A stretch of DNA of 64,000 nucleotides from Bradyrhizobium oropedii (GTDB lineage: Bacteria; Pseudomonadota; Alphaproteobacteria; Rhizobiales; Xanthobacteraceae), in NCBI RefSeq assembly GCF_020889685.1, contig NZ_JACMYO010000010.1, positions 20,278-84,277 on the forward strand. The letters are read 5' to 3'. Both the position numbers and the translations under genes were made by a program. The notes below the pieces were generated by a model. It was not told the DNA's origin and did not search any database. It saw nothing but the letters and a program-made list of their open reading frames with translations. Each line of letters starts with the position of its first letter. The stretch's first letter is position 1. Shown piece by piece: positions 9,432 to 17,350 of this stretch.

Positions 9432-9780
9432 TCTGATCCCCACGCCTTTCTGGGCAACTTCTTGGCTGGACAGCTTTCTCGTTCCTACCGTCATAGCCGG
9501 GAAAGATTGGAAACTGCCTAGCGGAACCAATCGCAATTTAGCGGTCCCGTTCGAGAATCATTTACCGGGCGTACCCGTCGCCATCCCGTGTGGAACCAGG
9601 CGCTTGGCCAAAGGATTGAAGGAGTTCCGATCCGACCATGGCTGCATCATGAGGCAGCCCCGATCGTTCCGATCGCCTTCCGCAACCGGTTTCAACGAGA
9701 ACAAAAAGGGGTTGATATCGGGTCAGTTGGCTCTATAGCGTGATCCCTTCGACTCGAATTCGCCGGGATATCCAGGAAGT
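9432..9780. other. Gene-free region between PilZ gene and Na/Pi cotransporter gene
   Basis: This 349-bp divergent region has no convincing coding frame. It must hold the promoters of both flanking genes; I cannot point to specific boxes. Confidence 0.45.
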
Positions 9781-11463
9781 ATGGGAAGTCTAGTTCTGCT
9801 TGATCTGATGGGGGGCGTCGCCCTCCTGCTGTGGGGCCTGCACATGGTCCACAGCGGGATTCTGCGTGCCTTCGGGCCCGATTTGCGGCTGTTGCTGGCG
9901 AGGGCGCTGAGCAACCGGTTCACCGCCCTTGGCGCCGGCCTCGGTCTGACTGCCCTGCTCCAGAGCTCGACCGCGACCGCCCTGATCACCAGTTCCTTCG
10001 CGACCGAGGAGATCGTGAGCCTGGTGCCGGCGCTCGCGATCATGCTCGGCGCCAATATCGGCACCACGCTGATCGTGCAGGTGCTGTCGTTCAACATCGC
10101 AGCCGTAGCGCCGGTGCTGTTCATCACAGGCCTCGTCGCATTCCGCAGCGGGCCGCGCTCCCGGATCAAGGATCTCGGCCGCGTCTCGATCGGCCTCGGC
10201 CTCATGCTGCTCGCGCTGCACATCCTGCTCGATACGATGGCGCCCGCCGAGAATGCCCCGGGCGTGCGCGTGTTCCTTGGCGCGATCACCGGCGATCCCG
10301 TGCTCTGCATCCTGATCGGCGCTGTCGTCACCTGGCTGGTCCACTCCAGCGTCGCCAGCGTGCTGCTGGTGATGTCGCTGGCCTACTCCCAATTCATCTC
10401 GCCCTATGCCGCGTTCGCGCTCGTGCTCGGTGCCAACCTCGGCAGCGCCATCAATCCATTGATCGAAGGCGCTCGGCGCGACAATCCGGCAAGCTACCGG
10501 CTGCCGGTCGGCAACCTCGTCAACCGCGTCGTCGGCATCCTGCTGGTGGCGCCGTTCCTGCGCCCGATCACGGAGACCATCTACGCCTGGCAGCCCGATC
10601 TCGCCAAGGCGACCGCGCTGTTCCACATTGCGTTCAACGTTGCGACTGCGCTGCTGTTCATCGGCGTGCTCGACCACATGGCGCGTTTGCTGGAGCGTTT
10701 GTTGCCGAAGCGGGCACAGGAGACCGATCCATCTCGCCCGCGCTATCTCGACGAGAGTGCACTGGAGACGCCGTCGCTCGCGCTGGCCGATGCGGCCCGC
10801 GAGGTGCTGCATATGGGCGACCACACCGAGGCGATGCTGCGCAAGGTCATGACGGCGATGATGACCAATGATCGCGCCATCGTCGACCAGGTCTCGAAGA
10901 TGGACAACACCGTCGACCATCTGAACGAGGCGATCAAGCTCTACGTCACCAAACTCACCCGCGGCAGCCTCGACGAGCGCGAGGGGCAGCGCGCCATGGA
11001 GATCGTTTCGTTCGCGATCAATCTCGAGCATATCGGCGACATCGTCGACAAGAATCTGAGCGAGCTCGCGACCAAGAAGATCAAGCACCGCCTGCAATTC
11101 TCTGCCGAAGGTGCCGAGGAATTGTCGGCATTCCACAAGCGCACGATCGACTCGCTGCGGATGGCGTTCGGCGTCTTCATGTCAGGCGACGCCAACGAGG
11201 CGCGCAAGCTGCTTACCGAGAAGGCTGCGCTGCGCGCGGCTGAATTGGCCGCCGTCGAGCGCCATCTGGAGCGCCTGCGCGAAGGCCGACCCGAGACCAT
11301 CGAGACCACATCGCTGCATCTCGACGTGCTGCGCGACCTTCGCCGCATCCATTCGCACATCTGCTCGGTCGCCTATCCCGTGCTTGATGCCGCCGGCGAG
11401 ACCGCCGCTGATCGTGAGAATGCGGTCGACGCAGCCGAGCTTCCTGCACACGGGCGGCTTTAA
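9781..11463 (+). CDS. Na/Pi cotransporter family protein with C-terminal PhoU-like domain
   Basis: A 560-aa inner-membrane phosphate transporter of the PhoU-fused NptA/PNaS type. The first Na/Pi repeat has LTALLQSSTATALITSSFA near residue 60 and GANIGTTLIVQVLSF. The second has VTWLVHSSVASVLLVMSLA and VLGANLGSAINPLIEG. About eight hydrophobic spans occupy residues 1-310. The last ~200 residues form a helical PhoU-like region (EAMLRKVMTAMM, LEHIGDIVDKNLSELA). It is a single gene, convergent with the M23 gene. Sodium-driven phosphate uptake or export is inferred from the family. Confidence 0.9.
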   Translation: MGSLVLLDLMGGVALLLWGLHMVHSGILRAFGPDLRLLLARALSNRFTALGAGLGLTALLQSSTATALITSSFATEEIVSLVPALAIMLGANIGTTLIVQVLSFNIAAVAPVLFITGLVAFRSGPRSRIKDLGRVSIGLGLMLLALHILLDTMAPAENAPGVRVFLGAITGDPVLCILIGAVVTWLVHSSVASVLLVMSLAYSQFISPYAAFALVLGANLGSAINPLIEGARRDNPASYRLPVGNLVNRVVGILLVAPFLRPITETIYAWQPDLAKATALFHIAFNVATALLFIGVLDHMARLLERLLPKRAQETDPSRPRYLDESALETPSLALADAAREVLHMGDHTEAMLRKVMTAMMTNDRAIVDQVSKMDNTVDHLNEAIKLYVTKLTRGSLDEREGQRAMEIVSFAINLEHIGDIVDKNLSELATKKIKHRLQFSAEGAEELSAFHKRTIDSLRMAFGVFMSGDANEARKLLTEKAALRAAELAAVERHLERLREGRPETIETTSLHLDVLRDLRRIHSHICSVAYPVLDAAGETAADRENAVDAAELPAHGRL

Positions 11464-11482
11464 TCGAACGCGCCTTCGAAGG

Positions 11483-13294
11483 TTACGTCGGCGGCCCGTG
11501 TTCGGAGCCAGGCTGCCGCCGCGGAAACGCGGAGGCCGCAGCGAGTTGGTCGATGCTGTCCCGCTGGCGATCGAAAGCTCCAAGGAGTTCGCCTTGCAGC
11601 AGCCGGCCGCCTGACAATTTCATCCGAAGCGGATCGACGTTGCGGCCGTTGATCCGCACCTCATAATAGAGATGCGGACCGGTCGAGAGGCCTGTCGATC
11701 CGACATAGGCAATCGTCTCGCCCTGACGAACACGGTCGCCGATCTTCAGTCCGGGCGGGAAGCTCGCAACATGGGCATAGGTCGTCTCGTAGCCACGATC
11801 GTGACGCACGCGGATGTATTTCCCATAGCCGCGTTCGTACCCTTCGGTCTCGACGACGCCGGCGCCCGCAGCCGCGATCGGCGAGCCGTAGGGCGCGGCA
11901 AAATCGACGCCTTCATGGAAGCGGCGGTCGCCAAGGATCGGATGAATCCGCCAGCCGAAGCCGTCGCCGAGGCGCCCGCTGACGACCGGCTTGCGCAATA
12001 GGAATTTGGTAATGGACTGGCCGCTCTCATCATAGAAATCAGAGCTGCCGTCGTCCGGTGCAGTGAAGCGATAGTACCGGCGGGTCTGCCCGCGCACCGT
12101 CAAGTCGATGAAGACCAGCTCGGGCTGGCCAATGTCGTTGGGAGCGTAGATGATCTCGGCCACGTCGGCGTCGCCGAGCGGCTCGTCGAGGTCGAAATCG
12201 CGGCCGCACAGGCGCATCAATTCGGCAACGATCCCCTCGTCGACGTGATTGGAGCGTGCAAGCGCGTTAAGCCCATCTCGTAGCGTTTCGCCGGGGACGG
12301 CGTGTGCGTCGATCGACTGACGCAACGCACTCTCGCTCCGCGAGGAGCTGCCAGGCTGCTCCGGCGCGATCGCCTGATATTCGCCGCCATCGGTGCGACC
12401 GACCGCCGTCACGCTGGAGTCCGCCCGTTCGATCGACACTTTTGCGACGTGACCACGTGGCGAACCGGCCTCTCCGCTCTGCTCGACGATCGTGATCTTC
12501 TCGCCGCCGGACAGGGCCGCTTGCGTGCCAGGCGACGGGAAAGCGGCAAGAACGGCTGGCGCGTCCTCCGCAGCCGCGGTCAACGCCCGCAGAATGGCAG
12601 ACAGCGTGTCACCGGCTCTCGCGATAATGACGTGTCGTTGGTGGCGCGACGACACGGGAGACTTCGGCAGGCTGGTTACGTTGACGGCGTCACCGATCGA
12701 AGAAGGCGGCTGCGGCATGGCTTCATCAGCAGCATAAGCGCTGGTGCCGCCCGGCAGCCCGCGGCGGGATGGACCGGCCCGGATGATGGGCGGCAACTCC
12801 GACAGCGCAGCGCTTGGCGAGTTTGCTCGCTGCTGGTCCTTGCTGTCTCCCGGTGCATCGCGATGGTCCGGTTGTGGCTGGGGGGCGATCTCCGCGAGTC
12901 GGGCTGACACCCGCGTGAATGGACGGACCGAACCCGTATCGCTCAACTGCTCGATCTTGAGCGCGGTGGAATTGCCTTGCGAGTCGTGCCTCCGATCCAG
13001 ACGATCGCCACGCCGCGCTTCGTCAACCACCTGCCCCGCAAAGCGCGGCAGCGAAACGACCGGGGATGCTGCGAACCGCGTGCGATAGCCGAACGCGCCG
13101 CGAAGCGCGCCACCAAGGAGAACGAGGGCGGCGGTCCCGATCAGAACCGTCCCCGCGATCCAGCGGATGTTGACCGCGCGCCGGTCCGGCACACCGCCCT
13201 CGCCGGTCAGCGGCGGCGCGTCAGGCAGCGGAACATCGCGGACAATAGATCGATAACCACCCGCTTTGGTCGCTTCGCCACGGCTGGTCATCAA
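11483..13294 (-). CDS. LytM/M23-family peptidase domain protein with altered zinc ligand
   Basis: A 603-aa envelope protein with an N-terminal cytoplasmic tail, one membrane segment (IRWIAGTVLIGTAALVLLGGAL), a long variable periplasmic region and a C-terminal M23/LytM domain at ~450-560. The domain keeps HEGVDFAAPYGSPI (H and D zinc ligands) and the YAHVASF histidine. The usual HxH motif reads GPHLYYEV, so the third zinc ligand is Tyr instead of His; the DNA codon is TAT. Either metal binding is changed or this is a non-catalytic activator of the EnvC/NlpD kind. It is divergent from no close neighbour; 13295-13490 is non-coding. Confidence 0.87.
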   Translation of the reverse strand: MMTSRGEATKAGGYRSIVRDVPLPDAPPLTGEGGVPDRRAVNIRWIAGTVLIGTAALVLLGGALRGAFGYRTRFAASPVVSLPRFAGQVVDEARRGDRLDRRHDSQGNSTALKIEQLSDTGSVRPFTRVSARLAEIAPQPQPDHRDAPGDSKDQQRANSPSAALSELPPIIRAGPSRRGLPGGTSAYAADEAMPQPPSSIGDAVNVTSLPKSPVSSRHQRHVIIARAGDTLSAILRALTAAAEDAPAVLAAFPSPGTQAALSGGEKITIVEQSGEAGSPRGHVAKVSIERADSSVTAVGRTDGGEYQAIAPEQPGSSSRSESALRQSIDAHAVPGETLRDGLNALARSNHVDEGIVAELMRLCGRDFDLDEPLGDADVAEIIYAPNDIGQPELVFIDLTVRGQTRRYYRFTAPDDGSSDFYDESGQSITKFLLRKPVVSGRLGDGFGWRIHPILGDRRFHEGVDFAAPYGSPIAAAGAGVVETEGYERGYGKYIRVRHDRGYETTYAHVASFPPGLKIGDRVRQGETIAYVGSTGLSTGPHLYYEVRINGRNVDPLRMKLSGGRLLQGELLGAFDRQRDSIDQLAAASAFPRRQPGSEHGPPT

Positions 13295-13490
13295 CGCCCC
13301 TCATGCTATGGCGCATGATCTCAGGATGCCGCCACGCCAACGACAAGGCGTAGATGCCATACGCCTTAAGGCGAATGTTTGACCGCCGTTCAGATTCGGT
13401 CGCAATTGATGCCGAGCTGAACTCGATGCTGGAATTTATCGAAATTGCAGGAAGCCCAGCGTACCGCTCGCCGCGCGGCGACCGCTGGGA

Positions 13491-13832
13491 TCAGTTCTCG
13501 AGCGTCTTCGACCCGCGTCCGCGGTTCTTCAGGATCAGCATGATGTTGCGGATGTAGATCAGCGTCGCGAGACCCTGCCCGATGATGATGACCGGCTCAC
13601 GCTTGGCGAGCCCGTAGATCAGCGTCATCAAGCCGCCGCCCATCGAGAAGAACCAGAACGCCATCGGCACCACGCTCTGGCCGGCGCGCTCGCTGGAAAT
13701 CCACTGCACCAGGAAACGCGCGGTGAACAACAGTTGCGCGACGAGGCCGAACGCCAACCAGAAATCGAACTTGGCGACGAACGTGTCGTAAAAATAGGCG
13801 CTCAGCGCCTGGCCAAACTGAATCAGCATCAC
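13491..13832 (-). CDS. Lipid A biosynthesis N-terminal (LAB_N) domain membrane protein
   Basis: A 113-aa inner-membrane protein with three hydrophobic spans and the LAB_N pattern: FWLAFGLVAQLLFTARFLVQWI near residue 25, then SVVPMAFWFFSMGGGLMTLIYG and GQGLATLIYIRNIMLI. It overlaps the upstream GT2 gene by 4 nt, last in a four-gene operon. Such proteins often accompany polyprenyl-phosphate sugar synthases in lipid A or LPS modification. The exact role is unknown. Confidence 0.85.
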   Translation of the reverse strand: MMLIQFGQALSAYFYDTFVAKFDFWLAFGLVAQLLFTARFLVQWISSERAGQSVVPMAFWFFSMGGGLMTLIYGLAKREPVIIIGQGLATLIYIRNIMLILKNRGRGSKTLEN

Positions 13833-14662
13833 TTCACCTCGGTAGCGACCGGCGCTTCGGCGACATCAGTCACCTCAGTGACGACCGGCGTCGGCTTCTT
13901 GCGGCGGATCAGCCACCACACGCCGGCAAGATCCATGATCCCGATCCAGAGCCGGTCGAAGAATCCGTAGTTCGACACACCGGAATGGCGCGGGCGGTCG
14001 ACGACATCGACATAGGCAATCGCGAGCCCCTCGCGGCGGACCAGCGCCGGAAGGAAACGATGCAGCCCGTCGAAATAGGGCATCGCCAAAAACACCTCGC
14101 GCGGAAACGCCTTCAGGCCGCACCCGGTGTCGCGGGTGCCGTCGCGCAGGATGATCCCGCGCACCGCATTGGCAATGCGCGATTGCAACTTCTTGAAACC
14201 GGTGTCCTTGCGCCCCACGCGCTGGCCTGCGGCGAGGCCGACCCGGCCATTGCCGCTTTCGATCGCCGCGATCAGGTCCGGCAGGAAGGCCGGATTGTTC
14301 TGACCGTCCCCATCGAGCGTTGCCACGATCACGCCGCGCGCGGCGCGCACGCCACTGCGCACGGCGGCCGACTGGCCCGAAGAGACGGTGTGGCGGAGTT
14401 GCCGGAGATTGGGCCGCTGGGCCATGATCGCGCCCAGCCGCTCGCCGGTCGTATCCGTCGAGCCGTCATTGACGTAGACGATCTCGTAGGCCCAGCGTCC
14501 GTCGAGCGCAGCCGCGATCTCGGTGATCAGCGGCGCGATATTGTCCGCCTCGTTGCGCACAGGCACGACGATGGAAACGGCGACCGGCGTCTGGTCGGAA
14601 GCAGGCAAATCGGCACTCGTGGTTGGTGTTGTCAGTGGCTGGAACCCGCCCGATCCGGCCAT
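13829..14662 (-). CDS. GT2 family glycosyltransferase, polyprenyl-phosphate sugar synthase-like
   Basis: A ~277-aa enzyme of the Dpm1/ArnC/GtrB group, which moves a sugar from a nucleotide donor to a polyprenyl phosphate at the inner membrane. The fold markers are SIVVPVRNEADNIAPLI, VNDGSTDTTGE and the DxD-like ATLDGDGQNNP; later come the GVSNYGFFDRLWIG and a C-terminal hydrophobic segment. The ATG at 14662 lies just past the stop of the PAP2 gene (14676), so longer upstream starts are unlikely. The sugar may be galacturonate or aminoarabinose for lipid A, judged from its operon partners. Confidence 0.87.
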   Translation of the reverse strand: MAGSGGFQPLTTPTTSADLPASDQTPVAVSIVVPVRNEADNIAPLITEIAAALDGRWAYEIVYVNDGSTDTTGERLGAIMAQRPNLRQLRHTVSSGQSAAVRSGVRAARGVIVATLDGDGQNNPAFLPDLIAAIESGNGRVGLAAGQRVGRKDTGFKKLQSRIANAVRGIILRDGTRDTGCGLKAFPREVFLAMPYFDGLHRFLPALVRREGLAIAYVDVVDRPRHSGVSNYGFFDRLWIGIMDLAGVWWLIRRKKPTPVVTEVTDVAEAPVATEVK

Positions 14663-14675
14663 CGGGCGACCGCTT

Positions 14676-15521
14676 TTATGGGGCGAATGCGCTCCCCGCA
14701 ACCCCTTTAAGGCGCCCTTCCGACGGTCCCGGCAGCGCCACAACGGTCCCATCGCGATCAATGGCGAAACCAAGGCGGCGGGCCGCGAACCAGTAGCGCA
14801 CGATCATTGCGCCGATCACGCCGACCAGCGCGCCCGCCACCACGTCGCTCGGGTGATGAGCCAGCAGTACCAGCCGTGTCGCGATGATGATCAGCGCATA
14901 GACCAGCATCACGCCCCGTGCCCGCGGCCATACTGCCGACACGGCGAAGGCCAGCGCGAACGCAGTGATCGAATGTCCCGACGGAAAGCTCGAATAGGCC
15001 TCGGTGCCGGCGAAATGCTGGAAGTTGAACGCGTTGGCCTTGCCGCCGACAAAAGGCCGCCCGCGGCCGACGATCCACTTGATCAGTTCACCGACCGCGA
15101 CCGACAGCACGATCGACAGGAACAGGTACTGCAGCCGCGTTCCGAGGCCGAGCAACGTCGCGCGCGGCACACCGCGCAGTGCAGGCGCCGCCAACGCCAC
15201 CGCAATCAGCAGCAGGCCGAGCGCGCTCAGCACATACTCGTCCTTGCCGAAATCGGTGAGCACTTTCACCCACCAGAGACCCGGGGTACCGCGTGGTGGC
15301 ATCAGGCTGATCTCTGCGACATCGACCACATACATCAGCGTGACGATCACGCCGCCGACGATGACGACGAGCAACAATGCGTGGCGCGCGGAGCGTCGCG
15401 CCGCCTCGGCCCGGCGCGAATGCGACGGCGCGCGCACCAGCTGGGCAAAGGACAGCCAGACCAGCGTCAGCAATCGTCCGAAATAATTGGCGGAGTCCGG
15501 AATGGCGGGCGGCGCCGGCAT
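14676..15521 (-). CDS. PAP2-superfamily membrane phosphatase
   Basis: A 281-aa membrane phosphatase of the PAP2 type, acting on lipid phosphates or lipid pyrophosphates at the periplasmic face. The three family motifs are visible: KWIVGRGRPF, FPSGHS (catalytic His) and TRLVLLAHHPSDVVAG. Several membrane spans flank them. The ATG at 15521 is 1 nt after the stop of the ArnT-like gene, which decides the start. In this operon it could recycle undecaprenyl pyrophosphate or dephosphorylate lipid A; the sequence does not say which. Confidence 0.87.
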   Translation of the reverse strand: MPAPPAIPDSANYFGRLLTLVWLSFAQLVRAPSHSRRAEAARRSARHALLLVVIVGGVIVTLMYVVDVAEISLMPPRGTPGLWWVKVLTDFGKDEYVLSALGLLLIAVALAAPALRGVPRATLLGLGTRLQYLFLSIVLSVAVGELIKWIVGRGRPFVGGKANAFNFQHFAGTEAYSSFPSGHSITAFALAFAVSAVWPRARGVMLVYALIIIATRLVLLAHHPSDVVAGALVGVIGAMIVRYWFAARRLGFAIDRDGTVVALPGPSEGRLKGVAGSAFAP

Positions 15522-15522
15522 G

Positions 15523-17187
15523 TCACTCCGTTCCTTCGGAACGGAAGACCGCAATCGAGACCGCCTTGCCCTGCGAGATGTTGTAGCCCTCGATCCGCAC
15601 CGGCGCGTTGTAGCGCAGGCCGATGGCCTCGGCGCGCTGCACGAAGGCGCGCTCCGAGCGCTGTTCGATCAGCGCGAAGCGGCAGGAGCCCTGCCCGAGG
15701 AAATCCGCGGCACCCGATCCGTCGGTGAGCAGCGTCGAGGTATCGGTCATGAAGACGAGGCTCGGTTCATGGAAGCCGGCGGCCGCCGCCTTCGGGCCGA
15801 CGCAGGTCACGTTGCGCAGGGCGCGCGCGACCTCCTGGCTCGGAAACACCGTGGTGAGCCGCGGCAGCACCACGCCATAGGTTGCTCCCGCCATCAACGC
15901 CGCGGCGATCACCGCATTGAGCAGCGACCGCTCGGCACGGCTGTCCTCGAACATCCACCACGCGATCAGGCCGAACACCATCGCCACGGCGAACAGCGGC
16001 CAGGCCGGAAACAGCGGCTGATGGATCGCCTTGATCGCGCCGACGATCACCAGCACCGCGCCGAACGCGGGGATCGCAAACCACCAGGCGGCGGCGCGCA
16101 ACAACCAGGGAGAGCGTGACAGCACCCGCCGCTCCAGCGCGCCCACGGTCAGGATCGCGATCGCCGGATAGAGCGGCAGCACGTAATGCGGTAGCTTGGT
16201 CAGCACCGCCTCGAACACGATCCAGGACGGGATCAGCCAGGCCAGCAGGAACTGGGCGCCGGGCTCACGGCGCGCGCGCCAGATCGCAGGCGCCGCCATG
16301 CCGGCGAGCGGTGCGCCGGGCCAGAACGTGATCCAGAACAGCAGCAGATAGAGCCCGGGCGGCGCGCCGTGGGATTCCTGCGCGCCGAGCTTGCTCAGCA
16401 TGTCGCCGCCGACCGAGTCGGCAAAGAAGGCGTCACCCGCGCGCAGGAAGATCAGCACGAACCATGGCAGCACCAGCACCAGGGTCCACATCAGACCCCA
16501 GACCGGGCGCATGCGCCAGAACCAGGCCGCCGAGCGATCGAGTATCGCAACCCCGGCCATCGCGAGGCCGACGAACATCAGGATCAGCGGCCCCTTGAGC
16601 AGGATGCCGACCGCGAGCGCCGTCCAGAAGACCGCCGGCGGGCCCCATGATGGATGCGCCGGATCCTCGCCGCGCTGCCAGGAGATGTAGACTCGCGCCA
16701 TCGCACCCATCGCGGCGGTGACCGTCAGCAGCAGCATCGCGTCGGTCTTGGCCAATCGCGCCTCGACCCCGAGCAGCACGCAGCTTGCCATCATCAAGGC
16801 GGCCAGCACCGCGCCCTGTCGTGTCACGAAGGCGAGCGCCGTCCAATAGGTGAGTAACACCGCGCCGATCGCCCCGATCAGGGACGGCAAGCGGTAGACC
16901 CAGATGCGGACCTGGGCGCGCGGCACCCCGAGCGCGGAGACGGTCTTCAGCGCCGCCGCCTGCATCCAGTAGATGCCGACCGGCTTCTTGTAGCGGACGT
17001 CGTCCTGGAAGCGGATGTCGACGAAGTCGCCGCTCTCGACCATCTGTTTAGTCGCCTGGGCAAAGCGGACCTCGTCGCGGTCGATCGGCGGGATGGTGAA
17101 GAAGCCCGGCAGGAACAGGACAAGACAGGTCAGCGTCAGGAACAGGATCGAACGCCATTGGCTGGCCGTTGCGAACTCGAACGCCAT
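15523..17187 (-). CDS. PMT/ArnT-like membrane glycosyltransferase
   Basis: A ~554-aa integral membrane glycosyltransferase of the ArnT/PMT (GT39/83) type, which uses polyprenyl-phosphate sugars as donors on the periplasmic side. The N-terminal loop has the diagnostic IDRDEVRFAQATKQM and the RYKKPVGIYWMQAAALK motif, followed by ~10 hydrophobic spans. The ATG at 17187 precedes a membrane segment; starts upstream (17268) add a non-membrane leader. It heads the operon with PAP2, GT2 and LAB_N, and likely uses the donor lipid made by the GT2. The substrate is unknown. Confidence 0.87.
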   Translation of the reverse strand: MAFEFATASQWRSILFLTLTCLVLFLPGFFTIPPIDRDEVRFAQATKQMVESGDFVDIRFQDDVRYKKPVGIYWMQAAALKTVSALGVPRAQVRIWVYRLPSLIGAIGAVLLTYWTALAFVTRQGAVLAALMMASCVLLGVEARLAKTDAMLLLTVTAAMGAMARVYISWQRGEDPAHPSWGPPAVFWTALAVGILLKGPLILMFVGLAMAGVAILDRSAAWFWRMRPVWGLMWTLVLVLPWFVLIFLRAGDAFFADSVGGDMLSKLGAQESHGAPPGLYLLLFWITFWPGAPLAGMAAPAIWRARREPGAQFLLAWLIPSWIVFEAVLTKLPHYVLPLYPAIAILTVGALERRVLSRSPWLLRAAAWWFAIPAFGAVLVIVGAIKAIHQPLFPAWPLFAVAMVFGLIAWWMFEDSRAERSLLNAVIAAALMAGATYGVVLPRLTTVFPSQEVARALRNVTCVGPKAAAAGFHEPSLVFMTDTSTLLTDGSGAADFLGQGSCRFALIEQRSERAFVQRAEAIGLRYNAPVRIEGYNISQGKAVSIAVFRSEGTE

Positions 17188-17350
17188 GAACAGCCTGCGG
17201 CTGGAATGCGCAGGTTTTACAGACTGTTGCCCTGCTCCGAAGCGCCGGGGTTGGAGGCTATCCACCATGGGTTTCGCATACGATGAAACCGCACCGCAAA
17301 CAACCGTGCTGTTCCGCTTTCCAACGGTGCCGTTCCGCTTTCCCGCACGA

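Noticed and set aside
9790..11136. 448-codon minus-strand frame
   Set aside because: Antisense to the well-supported Na/Pi cotransporter gene and made of His/Gln/Arg-rich low-complexity sequence.
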